Below are positions 44,109 through 51,530 of a stretch of 64,000 nt of DNA, piece after piece (the stretch's first letter is position 1; every line of letters starts with the position of its first letter). The notes under the pieces were generated by a model. That model worked only from the letters and a program-made list of their open reading frames with translations, was not told where the DNA came from and ran no database searches. Where the stretch lies: contig NZ_NXNI01000001.1 in the NCBI RefSeq assembly GCF_002494345.1, forward strand, positions 1,054,001-1,118,000, read 5' to 3'. This DNA comes from Natrinema ejinorense (GTDB lineage: Archaea; Halobacteriota; Halobacteria; Halobacteriales; Natrialbaceae). The translations under genes and the position numbers were made by a program.

Positions 44109-44447
44109 TCAATTCGATCGCAGTTCGTCGGAAACCGCATCGTAGACGGCATCGATGCTCACGGCGAGCGTGTACACCGGTCGTCCCTTCCCGGTCGGTG
44201 ACGTTTCCGTCGGGTCGACCTCGTCGACCAGGCCGACGTCCTCGAGTCGGTACAGCGACCGGATGACGTCCGCTTCCGAGAGCGTGCCGACGGGTTCGGT
44301 GTCGATCTCGGAGAGCTGTTGCCGGCAGTGCTGTCGAAGCTCGTGTGTCTGGATCGGCGTCTCGTCTTCGCGGGCGAGGTCGGCGACGCTCAACAGGACG
44401 AGCTGATTTGTCAGTGAAATTGATTCGAACGGAGAATCGTCGCTCAT
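44109..44447 (-). CDS. Winged-helix DNA-binding protein
   Basis: A 112-residue protein with a winged helix (QLVLLSVADLAREDETPIQTHELRQHC, SEADVIRSLYRLEDVGLVDEV, and a GKGRPVYTL wing). The layout recalls the C-terminal DNA-binding domain of Orc1/Cdc6 proteins, though the AAA+ part is absent. It is convergent with polB2, 47 bp apart. The regulatory target is unknown. The start at 44447 (MSDDSPFES) was chosen over an upstream in-frame codon. Confidence 0.72.
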   Translation of the reverse strand: MSDDSPFESISLTNQLVLLSVADLAREDETPIQTHELRQHCRQQLSEIDTEPVGTLSEADVIRSLYRLEDVGLVDEVDPTETSPTGKGRPVYTLAVSIDAVYDAVSDELRSN

Positions 44448-44637
44448 ACCGTTTCCTTGAACGTGAACGGTGGTAACAGTTTCTCTCCAACCCACAAACG
44501 GACGCCGTCATCGAGGAGTGTCCGTCACGCTGCCACACTGCTCGGCGTCGCTGACCGACACCGAAGCGCAGCCCCACTACTCGGATCCTGCGATCGGTTC
44601 GAGCGGGAAGGGAGACCGGAACGGGGGAGCGTCGACG

Positions 44638-45477
44638 CTACGCGTTCTCTTCGTCCTGTAGCTCCGCGAGTTCGGCCTCGACATCCTCCTGGTCCTGGTT
44701 TTCGAGCTCCGTGAGTTCCTCGTCGTCGACCTCGGCCGCGGCATCGGCCTCGGTCTCGGAGTCCGCCGTCGACGTCTCCTCCCCGCCGACGTCGGATTTG
44801 AGCGTCTCGAGTTCGGCTTCGACGCCGCTGTCGGTCGAGAGCTGCTCGAGTTCGCGGTCGATGTTGTCCTTGTCGGACATGACGTCCTCGAACGCGCCCG
44901 ATTCGTGGAGTTCGTCCATTGCGGCGGCGCGGGCCTCCATATCTTCGGTCTGTTCTTCGGCGCGCTCGATGGCCCGGCCCACGTCCTCGAACTCCTCGCC
45001 GGTAGCCGTCATGGCCTCCGAAACCGTGGAGCTGGCTTTTGCGGCCTCGTGGCGTGCTTTCATCGTCTCCTTTTTCGTCCGGAACTCCTCGATGCGGCTC
45101 TGGAGTTCGTTCTTCTGTTCGATCAGCCGGTCCTGTTGGCCCTGCAGGTCCGAAATCTGGCGTTCCAGATCCTCGATCTGGTTCATTTTCGTCTTCTTCT
45201 TCTCCAAGGCACGTCGCGCCAGGTCTTCTCGGTCCTGCTCGACCGCGGTGCGGGCCTGCTCGTTGTGTTTCTCGACGTTCTCCTCGAGGCGGCGTTTCTG
45301 CATCTCGAGGCGCTTTTTCTGCGTCGTGAGATCGGCGATGCCGCGTTTGACCTGCTGGAGCTGGTCGCGCATCTGTTCGTAGGAGTAGTCCAGCGTTTCG
45401 GTCGGATCTTCCGCCCGGTTGAGCACCGAGTTGAGCTTCGATCGAATGACGTAGGAGGCCCGAGAGAGGATGCCCAT
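44638..45477 (-). CDS. pspA: PspA/IM30 family protein
   Basis: A 279-residue coiled-coil protein of the ESCRT-III-related PspA/Vipp1 superfamily. It opens MGILSRASYVIRSKLNSVLNRAEDPTETLDYSYEQM, the canonical helix. A long coiled coil follows (about 40-190), and the acidic C-terminal 70 residues are a haloarchaeal extension. It maintains membrane integrity under envelope stress and acts at the cytoplasmic face. A TATA box 28 bp upstream fixes the ATG at 45477. Copy B of the dispersed element sits about 110 bp upstream. Confidence 0.93.
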   Translation of the reverse strand: MGILSRASYVIRSKLNSVLNRAEDPTETLDYSYEQMRDQLQQVKRGIADLTTQKKRLEMQKRRLEENVEKHNEQARTAVEQDREDLARRALEKKKTKMNQIEDLERQISDLQGQQDRLIEQKNELQSRIEEFRTKKETMKARHEAAKASSTVSEAMTATGEEFEDVGRAIERAEEQTEDMEARAAAMDELHESGAFEDVMSDKDNIDRELEQLSTDSGVEAELETLKSDVGGEETSTADSETEADAAAEVDDEELTELENQDQEDVEAELAELQDEENA

Positions 45478-45502
45478 ATTCGCTACGTATCGCTCCCCGG
45501 CC

Positions 45503-45509
45503 TTAAAAA
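45503..45509 (-). promoter_or_regulatory. TATA box for pspA
   Basis: The minus strand reads TTTTTAA about 28 bp upstream of the pspA ATG. Confidence 0.65.
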
Positions 45510-45587
45510 CATCACTTCGGCAACAGTCGATTCCGATTCCACGTCCGTAGAGTCCGGGAACCGAGACGACTCGTCTCCGCCGCTCAG

Positions 45588-45668
45588 ACGGTTTGCTGTC
45601 CCGATGTCCCGGTGTGACCGCAGGGCAGACCCGGTCCCACCGGCACTGACGGACAGGAGACCGTATCA
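45588..45668 (+). repeat. Dispersed palindromic element, copy B
   Basis: The outer stem is ACGGTTTGCTGTCC with GGACAGGAGACCGT. The inner stem is CCGGTGTGACCG with CGGTCCCACCGG, with one mismatch. The central loop is GCAGGGCAGAC. It ends inside the TGA stop codon of the minus-strand regulator gene (45666) and is upstream of pspA. Confidence 0.88.
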
Positions 45669-46211
45669 GAGGAGCATGACGACGTTGCCGGTGCCCCGTC
45701 GTTTCCGTTCGACGAGCCCTTTGCTCTCGAGCGTATCGAGCGTTCTGCTCACGGTCGCTTTCGACAGGTCGGTCTCGTCGACGATGTCGCGCTGGGCCCG
45801 AACGCCGTCGGCGTCGAGAACGGTCTCGTAGATGACGCGTTCGGTGTCCGCCAGCTCGTCGGTCGTTTCCTCCCACTCCCGTCGACGCGCCTCGAGCAGG
45901 TCGTCGCTCCGCTGGAGCGTCGAACGACCGTCGGTCGTGGCGCGTGACTGCCCCGGCTCGGGGGCCGAACTCGATCGGTGCTGGAGCAACAGGACCGCCG
46001 CGCTCGCGCCGCAGAGACACGCGGCGACGGCGACGACGCCGATTTCTCGATAGGTGAAGTAGCTGCCGACCGCGGTCACGTCAGCACCAGCACCGCTGGC
46101 CGCGACCACGATCCGGGGCGGGTTCAGTATCTGTCCGGCGAGGACGACCGTCGACGCGACGAGGACGGTCGCCGTGACGAGCCGAGTATCCTGGAGGACT
46201 CGGAGGACCAT
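45666..46211 (-). CDS. Membrane-anchored winged-helix regulator
   Basis: A 181-residue protein with two N-terminal transmembrane helices (about 10-32 and 54-76) and a C-terminal MarR/IclR-like winged helix (TERVIYETVLDADGVRAQRDIVDETDLSKATVSRTLDTLESKGLVERKRRGTGN), i.e. the haloarchaeal DUF7343 type (from memory). Membrane anchoring suggests it senses an envelope signal. It is flanked on both sides by copies of the dispersed palindromic element (B and C). Its neighbours are pspA and a pair of divergent envelope proteins, which suggests an envelope-stress role by inference. Confidence 0.82.
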   Translation of the reverse strand: MVLRVLQDTRLVTATVLVASTVVLAGQILNPPRIVVAASGAGADVTAVGSYFTYREIGVVAVAACLCGASAAVLLLQHRSSSAPEPGQSRATTDGRSTLQRSDDLLEARRREWEETTDELADTERVIYETVLDADGVRAQRDIVDETDLSKATVSRTLDTLESKGLVERKRRGTGNVVMLL

Positions 46212-46235
46212 GGCTCAACCACGTTCGTTCCACCC

Positions 46236-46243
46236 CTAAGTAT
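46236..46243 (-). promoter_or_regulatory. TATA box for the membrane-anchored regulator
   Basis: The minus strand reads TACTTAGG about 28 bp upstream of the ATG at 46211. Confidence 0.45.
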
Positions 46244-46359
46244 CATCGATTTGTCGTCGTGGGTGCCGTTGAGCCGTTCTGTGTCCGGATACGGGCGGTT
46301 CTCGAGACGGCCGAGTCTGACGCACCGGCACGGACGGGCACGTCGCAGCCGCCGATTCA

Positions 46360-46442
46360 TACGGTCTCCTGGACCGATGGACCGGTGTCACCGCAAGGCA
46401 GTTCGTGGTTACACCGTCACTGACGGACAGCAGTCCGTCTCA
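46360..46442 (+). repeat. Dispersed palindromic element, copy C
   Basis: The outer arms are ACGGTCTCCTGGACC and GGACAGCAGTCCGT. The inner stem is CGGTGTCACC with GGTTACACCG, around GCAAGGCAG. It keeps the CACTGACGGACAG strand of copies A and B while changing stem pairs in a compensatory way. It ends inside the stop codon of the minus-strand gene at 46440. Confidence 0.82.
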
Positions 46443-47105
46443 TCCCGCGACGAACTCCAGACGGAGCAGTCGTTCGACGGTTTCGGACTCGAGATCGATC
46501 ACGGTCCGGTATTCCACGGGTTCGCCCACGGGTTCGACGATCACGAGTGCGCGATCCTCACGGATCGCCGACGTGTTCTGCGAGCGCATGATCACTCGGT
46601 CGGGGCCCTTCGAGTGCGTCTCGAAGGCGGGTTCGTCGACGGACCCGGTCCGTATTCGGGCCCCGTCGTCGCGGTCGATTCCGGCTAGTTCGGCCCGTTC
46701 TCGAGGGAGCGTTCCCGCACTGATCGGGACCACAGTGACCGTCGCACCGCCGGTCGTCTCGAGCCGATCGGCGATCGTCGCGTTGGTCAGCGCGGTTCGT
46801 TTCGCGAGTTCCCGGTGGTCCTCGCTCAATCGCGGCGGGTCGCGGGCCTCCGTCGTAACGGCGAACCCGCCAGTCTCGTGGGTGATCTCGATCCGCTCGA
46901 GGTCGCTCACGTCGTCGATGATCGTCGTTTCCGTCCCGTCCCCCGCCGCGAACGTCAGCGAGCCGTCGTCGATCGCGAACTCACCGGCGGACTCGCTCGT
47001 CAGCACCGATGTGGCTCCGGCGACGCTGGCGAACGCGGCGACGCTGATCCCGAGGACGACGAGCGACAGGACGAACGCGACTCGAGGTGGATCGACGGCG
47101 GTCAT
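46440..47105 (-). CDS. Secreted or membrane-anchored protein of unknown function
   Basis: A 221-residue protein with one N-terminal hydrophobic segment (VAFVLSLVVLGISVAAFASVAGA) acting as signal or anchor. The rest is a beta-rich extracytoplasmic domain (DDGSLTFAAGDGTETTIIDDVSDLERIEI, ATVTVVPISAG). I recognise no family. The start at 47105 is set by a TATA-like GTATTCATAC about 30 bp upstream. It is divergent from the duplicated-domain protein at 47344, across a region with an AAACGCGTTT palindrome array. Confidence 0.65.
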   Translation of the reverse strand: MTAVDPPRVAFVLSLVVLGISVAAFASVAGATSVLTSESAGEFAIDDGSLTFAAGDGTETTIIDDVSDLERIEITHETGGFAVTTEARDPPRLSEDHRELAKRTALTNATIADRLETTGGATVTVVPISAGTLPRERAELAGIDRDDGARIRTGSVDEPAFETHSKGPDRVIMRSQNTSAIREDRALVIVEPVGEPVEYRTVIDLESETVERLLRLEFVAG

Positions 47106-47130
47106 CGTTCCGTTGCCCTCGCAGCCCACC

Positions 47131-47140
47131 GTATGAATAC
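47131..47140 (-). promoter_or_regulatory. Promoter box for the 46440 gene
   Basis: The minus strand reads GTATTCATAC, centred about 30 bp upstream of the ATG at 47105 and about 30 bp from the nearest AAACGCGTTT palindrome. Confidence 0.45.
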
Positions 47141-47167
47141 TGCGATTCGTCGCCGTTCGAAACGGAT

Positions 47168-47211
47168 GAAACGCGTTTGGAACGGCTCCGAAACGCGTTT
47201 CGAACGCGTTT
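47168..47211. promoter_or_regulatory. Array of three AAACGCGTTT palindromes (operator candidate)
   Basis: GAAACGCGTTT occurs at 47168-47178 and 47190-47200, and GAACGCGTTTC at 47202-47211. CGAAACGCGTTTCG at 47189-47202 is a perfect 14-bp palindrome. The first two are 22 bp apart, two helical turns. The array is in the shared upstream region of two divergent envelope-protein genes. Confidence 0.65.
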
Positions 47212-47343
47212 CACGCCCGTTTCCAACGGGGTTTGAAAGGGGCTTTCTGCTAACGGTCGAGTGGAGCGATCGGGGCGACCGGTGCCGAGACCCTCTCGGT
47301 GCCGATGGCGTCGTCCGGATCGCCGTCCACGAACGTGGTCCCC

Positions 47344-48867
47344 ATGAAACAAGACTACAAGTACGCGATCTACGTGCTCGCACTCGCGGCGACCGTGACC
47401 CTCGCGACGGGTCTGCTCGTCGTTGCGGGCGACACGGGCACGAACGATTCAAGAGACGAACAGCTCGACGATACCAACGTCGAACTAGTCGGCGACCTCG
47501 ACGCGCTGACCGACGGCGAGGCGGACCGACTCCCACACCTCGTCTGGGAGGACGAGGCCGTGCGCAGCTACTTCGACGACCCCGACGGCCTGGAGTTCGA
47601 GGTCACCGAACCGACGACGTACGACGAGGACGACGACGAGTTCGTCCCCGCCGACGACACGGTTCGGGTTCAGGTCTCACCCGTCGACGAACGCCTTCCC
47701 TACGCGTTCGTGACGGTCGATCTGGACGAAGATACGGCCGCCCTCGAGCATGGCTTCCACTCGGTCGACGACGTCGACGTCGAATTCGGTGAGGGCAAGC
47801 ATCGATTGACCGACGACGAGCGCGATCGGGTCGCGCAGATCCTGCTGGACGATCCCGACATCGAGTGGGAGATCAAGACGCTGCTCGAGGAGCCGGAGAC
47901 GGTCGACGCTGCCGTCGTCGACCGCGAGGGCGGCCGGGTGAGCGTCGCGCTCACTGCGTCCGACGGACAGTCGTCGACGGTCCACGCCGACGTCGATCTC
48001 GCGTCCGAATCCGTCGAGAACCGGTCCGTTTCCGGCGCACTGACGGTAAACGAGAGCGACAGCGGGTCCGTTGCCGTCGACGTCGAAACCGACGGGAACG
48101 GAACCTACGTCCTCACCGGGAACGCGAGCGAAACGATTTCGGCCGACGCCACGATCAGCGAGTCGGTGGCCGGAACCGCGGTCGAAGTCACCACTCCGAA
48201 CGAGACGGAAACGAGCGTCGAACTCGACGACGTCACCGTTTCCCTGGTCGAGCACCGCGAGTCGCTTTCGGAACACGACCCCGAGGAGTTCGCGGAACTC
48301 GTCTGGGCGAGCGAGGACGTTCGGCGGTACTTCGACGACCCCGAACGGATCGAGATGACCGTGACACAGGATCGAGAACTCGACGAGGAAACCGGCGAGT
48401 TCACTCCCGCCGACACGGTGATCGTCCGCGTCACGCCGACGGACGACCGACTCCCCAACGCGGTCGCGGTGGTCGATCCAGCGGCGGAGACGGTGACGGT
48501 GAAACGCGGTCTCCCGGCGCTCGAGCCCGTCGGCCTCGAGTTCACCGACGAAACCGGCCTGGTGACCGATGCCGACCGCGACCTGATCGAGGACATCGTC
48601 CGTGCCGACGACGCCGCGAGCTACACCATCCAGAGTCAGTTCGACGATCCCGACGAACTGGACGCGACCGTCACGGCCGCGACCGGCGACGGGCCGGAGA
48701 CGGTGACCGTGGAACTGGCTCCCCCAGGAGTCGAGACGGCGTCGGTCTCAGTGACCGTCGACCTCGAGAACCGGACGGTTACGCGATCGTTCGTCGTGAT
48801 CGAGGGGCTCGATAGCGAGGCGATCGATATCGAGGACAGCGACTACGAGGTCGAGAACGCCGAGTAA
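47344..48867 (+). CDS. Membrane-anchored protein with an internally duplicated domain
   Basis: A 507-residue acidic protein. An N-terminal anchor (YAIYVLALAATVTLATGLLVVAG) is followed by two homologous halves. Each contains LVW-x-DEAVRSYFDDP or LVWASEDVRRYFDDP, an FxPADTVxVxVxPxDxRLP-x-AVDL segment, and a repeated (E/D)-x-L-DAxVxxxxG segment near the end. The second copy is at about residues 315-465. The linker between them is beta-rich and Thr/Ser-rich. The function is unknown. It is divergent from the 46440 gene. Confidence 0.68.
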   Translation: MKQDYKYAIYVLALAATVTLATGLLVVAGDTGTNDSRDEQLDDTNVELVGDLDALTDGEADRLPHLVWEDEAVRSYFDDPDGLEFEVTEPTTYDEDDDEFVPADDTVRVQVSPVDERLPYAFVTVDLDEDTAALEHGFHSVDDVDVEFGEGKHRLTDDERDRVAQILLDDPDIEWEIKTLLEEPETVDAAVVDREGGRVSVALTASDGQSSTVHADVDLASESVENRSVSGALTVNESDSGSVAVDVETDGNGTYVLTGNASETISADATISESVAGTAVEVTTPNETETSVELDDVTVSLVEHRESLSEHDPEEFAELVWASEDVRRYFDDPERIEMTVTQDRELDEETGEFTPADTVIVRVTPTDDRLPNAVAVVDPAAETVTVKRGLPALEPVGLEFTDETGLVTDADRDLIEDIVRADDAASYTIQSQFDDPDELDATVTAATGDGPETVTVELAPPGVETASVSVTVDLENRTVTRSFVVIEGLDSEAIDIEDSDYEVENAE

Positions 48868-49015
48868 CCCGTTCGAATCCGCGACGCTCTCCACACGCTT
48901 CGTCGTCCCCATCCCCGCTGACGCATCGCCCTCCGTCATTTTTGACCTACCCTCGTCGTTCGTCTCGCTCCCTGCAGGGGCGGACCTTGATTACCGACCG
49001 GCGGAAACGTCCACC

Positions 49016-49633
49016 ATGGACGTGCTGATCCCCGCCGAACGCGACGTTCGCGGGACACTCGAGGAACCGGCCGACGAACCGCGGGCGATCGTCGTCGCCT
49101 GTCCGCCCCATCCACAGCAGGGCGGTTCGCGAAGCGACCAGCGCCTCGTCGCGGCCGCGGAGGCCCTTTGCGAGTCCGGAATCGCCTGTCTCCGCTTCGA
49201 TTACGGCCCGTGGGACGAGGGCGACGGCGAACGACGGGACGTTCGCAACGCCATCGAGTGGGCTCGCGAGCGGGACGACGCGTCGACCGATAGTCGTCCG
49301 GTCGGCGTCTTCGGCTACAGTTTCGGCGCGTCACTGGCGCTGCTCGCGGCCGCGGACACCGACCCCGACGCGGTCGCCGTCCTCGCACCGACGGCGCGAC
49401 TCGACGCCGATCTGGACGCCCACGAGGCACTCGAGCGGATCGAATCGCCGGTCCACGTCCTGTACGGCGAGCGCGACGGGACCGTCGACTGGGAACCGAT
49501 CGTCGAACGGGCGCGGGACCGGGGCGACGAGACCACTGCGCTGGCGGGCGATCACTTCTTCCTAGGGGCCCGCGACGAGATCGCGACCACCGTCGGGACC
49601 TTCTTCGAGCGGACGCTGCTCGAGACGACGTGA
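49016..49633 (+). CDS. Alpha/beta hydrolase (dienelactone hydrolase-like)
   Basis: A 205-residue alpha/beta hydrolase without a lid domain. The nucleophile elbow is GYSFGAS (Ser102), the oxyanion strand is IVVACPPHPQQGG, the acid is in YGERDGTVDW and the His in AGDHFFLG. HPxxGG resembles the bacterial YpfH/AB-hydrolase 'serine hydrolase' group. The substrate is unknown. The ATG at 49016 lies about 27 bp after TTGATTACC. Confidence 0.85.
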   Translation: MDVLIPAERDVRGTLEEPADEPRAIVVACPPHPQQGGSRSDQRLVAAAEALCESGIACLRFDYGPWDEGDGERRDVRNAIEWARERDDASTDSRPVGVFGYSFGASLALLAAADTDPDAVAVLAPTARLDADLDAHEALERIESPVHVLYGERDGTVDWEPIVERARDRGDETTALAGDHFFLGARDEIATTVGTFFERTLLETT

Positions 49634-50044
49634 GCGACGCCGGGGGTGAAATCGACCGCCGGCTCGAACACCGTCGTTCGTCGGCCGGTGCGAGAAGCGG
49701 GTGAGATCGATCAGCGCCCCCATTCGGCACGCCGATGTACGATTGGTTTTGATAGTAAACCCGTCATGTATCACTACATACATCGGGGAACCCCGGAACC
49801 ATTCGATCTAACTGACACTAATACGAATCGAGCTATCGGGAGAGGGCGGCCGTCTTTCCCGGTATCAGTCGTCACTCTCGCGATAGCCGAATTCCGTCGT
49901 CAGCGTTTATCATTCAGCTATGCTGTTACGATAAACCGTACATATTAGATAATATAATTATGTCCATATTAGGTTTTTCAGGCACTTTTATGCCGTCCGA
50001 TAAGGTACGGGCGGTCGTGATTGTGGTTATCACATGACACAGCC
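49634..50044. other. AT-rich regulatory interval upstream of the Mo-hydroxylase operon
   Basis: There is no supported gene in these 411 bp; open frames here start at GTG or lack composition support. The interval becomes strikingly AT-rich at about 49740-50000. It contains an 8-bp inverted repeat (CCGATGTA 49732-49739 with TACATCGG 49779-49786), a small ATGTA-TCAC-TACAT dyad inside it (49766-49779), and two direct CATATTAG copies (49941-49948, 49965-49972). Possible TATA boxes are CTTTTATG (49985) and GATAAGG (49999). It probably holds operator and promoter sites. Confidence 0.5.
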
Positions 50045-50971
50045 ATGAAACCCACCGCATTCCACTATCAACGGCCCGAAACGATCGACGACGCCGTCGA
50101 CGTCCTCGCGAGTGAGGGCGAGGAGGCGACGGTTCTCGCGGGGGGACAGAGCCTCATCCCGCGGATGAACTACCGTACCGCCAAGCCGGACGTCGTCGTC
50201 GATCTGAACCACGTCGCCGACCTCGAGTACGTTCACAGCGAGGGGGACGAACTCGTGATCGGTGCGATGACCCGTCAGTCGGCCGTCCGCGACCACTCGG
50301 ACGTAACGGAACACTGTCCGCTCCTCGCCGACGCGCTCCAGTACGTCGGCCACAAGCCGACTCGGCATCGGGGAACGATCGGCGGCAACCTCGCGAACGC
50401 CGATCCGCGATCCGAACTGCCGGCCGTCGTCACCGCTCTTGAGGGATCGCTCGTCGTCCGAAACGGGGACGGGGAGCGCGTGATCGACGCCGCGGACTTC
50501 TTCCACGGGGGGATGGACACGGCGCTCGAGTCCGACGAGCTGCTGACCGAACTCCGCGTCCCGGTGCAGGAAGACGGCGTCGGCTACGGCTTCCAGGAGG
50601 AGGCGATCGTCGACTCGGACTGGCCGATCGCCGGCGTCGCAGCGACGCTCGAGGTTGCCGACGGCGAGTGCCGGAGCGTCCGGTTGGCCTACGCCGGCGT
50701 CGACGCCAGCCCGACGCGTATCGAGGACGCGGAAGCGGCGATCGAGGGCGAACCGGTCGGCCCCGATAGCTTCGAGGCGGCGGCATCGGCGGCTCGAGAG
50801 AACGTTTCAGTTACCGAACAGGAAACCGCGGAGTCGGCGGAACTGCGCGTCAACCAGGTCGGCGAATCCGATCACCCGAGCGCGACGGTTCACGCCGACC
50901 CCGGGTACAAGCGGGAGCTCGTGGGTGCGCTCACCTACCGAGCCCTCGAACAGGCACACGACCGAGTCTGA
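50045..50971 (+). CDS. Mo-hydroxylase FAD subunit (CoxM-like)
   Basis: A 308-residue FAD-binding subunit of the xanthine oxidase family. FAD contacts are seen at VLAGGQSLIPRMNYR (about 36-50) and GTIGGNLANADPRSELP (about 112-128), and the C-terminal CO_deh_flav_C domain follows about residue 175. It passes electrons from the [2Fe-2S] subunit to an acceptor. It is the first gene of a three-gene operon M-S-L; the next ATG comes 16 bp after its stop. The ATG at 50045 is chosen over a TTG at 50021. Confidence 0.92.
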   Translation: MKPTAFHYQRPETIDDAVDVLASEGEEATVLAGGQSLIPRMNYRTAKPDVVVDLNHVADLEYVHSEGDELVIGAMTRQSAVRDHSDVTEHCPLLADALQYVGHKPTRHRGTIGGNLANADPRSELPAVVTALEGSLVVRNGDGERVIDAADFFHGGMDTALESDELLTELRVPVQEDGVGYGFQEEAIVDSDWPIAGVAATLEVADGECRSVRLAYAGVDASPTRIEDAEAAIEGEPVGPDSFEAAASAARENVSVTEQETAESAELRVNQVGESDHPSATVHADPGYKRELVGALTYRALEQAHDRV

Positions 50972-50987
50972 GATCATCCACTACACG

Positions 50988-51530
50988 ATGCCATCCACGA
51001 CATCCGATACCATCGAACCGGAATCGATTACGATCACGATCAACGGAGAGGAGTACGAACGCGAGGTCGAACCGCGGCGGCTGCTGAGCGATTTCATCAG
51101 GCAGGACATCGGTTTAACCGGCACCCACGTCGGCTGCGAACACGGTGCCTGTGGAACGTGTAACGTACTGATGGACGGAGAGACCGTCCGTTCCTGTCTG
51201 ACGTTCGCAGTACAGGCCGACGGCGCCGAGATCGAGACCGTCGAGAGCCTCGGGACCGTCGACGACATGCATCCGATACAGGAGGCGTTCCACGAGAACC
51301 ACGGCCTCCAGTGTGGCTTCTGTACGCCCGGAATGTTGCTCTCGACGAAGGAACTCCTCGAGGAGAACCCCGATCCGGATCGGGAGTCGATCAAGGAAGC
51401 ACTGGGCGCCAACGTCTGCCGCTGTACGGGCTACGCGCCGATCATCGAGTCGGTCGAAGCGGCGGCCGAGCGGATCCAGGCACCGGCCGAAGCGGAGGGA
51501 GAAGAGCTGTCTACCGCGGGTGATGACTGA
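50988..51530 (+). CDS. Mo-hydroxylase [2Fe-2S] subunit (CoxS-like)
   Basis: A 180-residue iron-sulfur subunit with two [2Fe-2S] clusters. The plant-type ferredoxin domain has CEHGACGTCNVL...C, and the helical domain has CGFCTPG and CRCTGY, the pattern shared by all Mo-hydroxylase small subunits. The N-terminus has a 20-residue acidic extension. Its TGA overlaps the ATG of the large subunit (TGATG) at 51530, so expression is coupled. Confidence 0.95.
   Translation: MPSTTSDTIEPESITITINGEEYEREVEPRRLLSDFIRQDIGLTGTHVGCEHGACGTCNVLMDGETVRSCLTFAVQADGAEIETVESLGTVDDMHPIQEAFHENHGLQCGFCTPGMLLSTKELLEENPDPDRESIKEALGANVCRCTGYAPIIESVEAAAERIQAPAEAEGEELSTAGDD

Noticed and set aside
49646-49948. 100-codon open frame in the AT-rich interval before the Mo-hydroxylase operon
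   Set aside because: It starts at GTG without a promoter at the right distance, lacks any recognisable protein features, and runs through the repeats that look regulatory.
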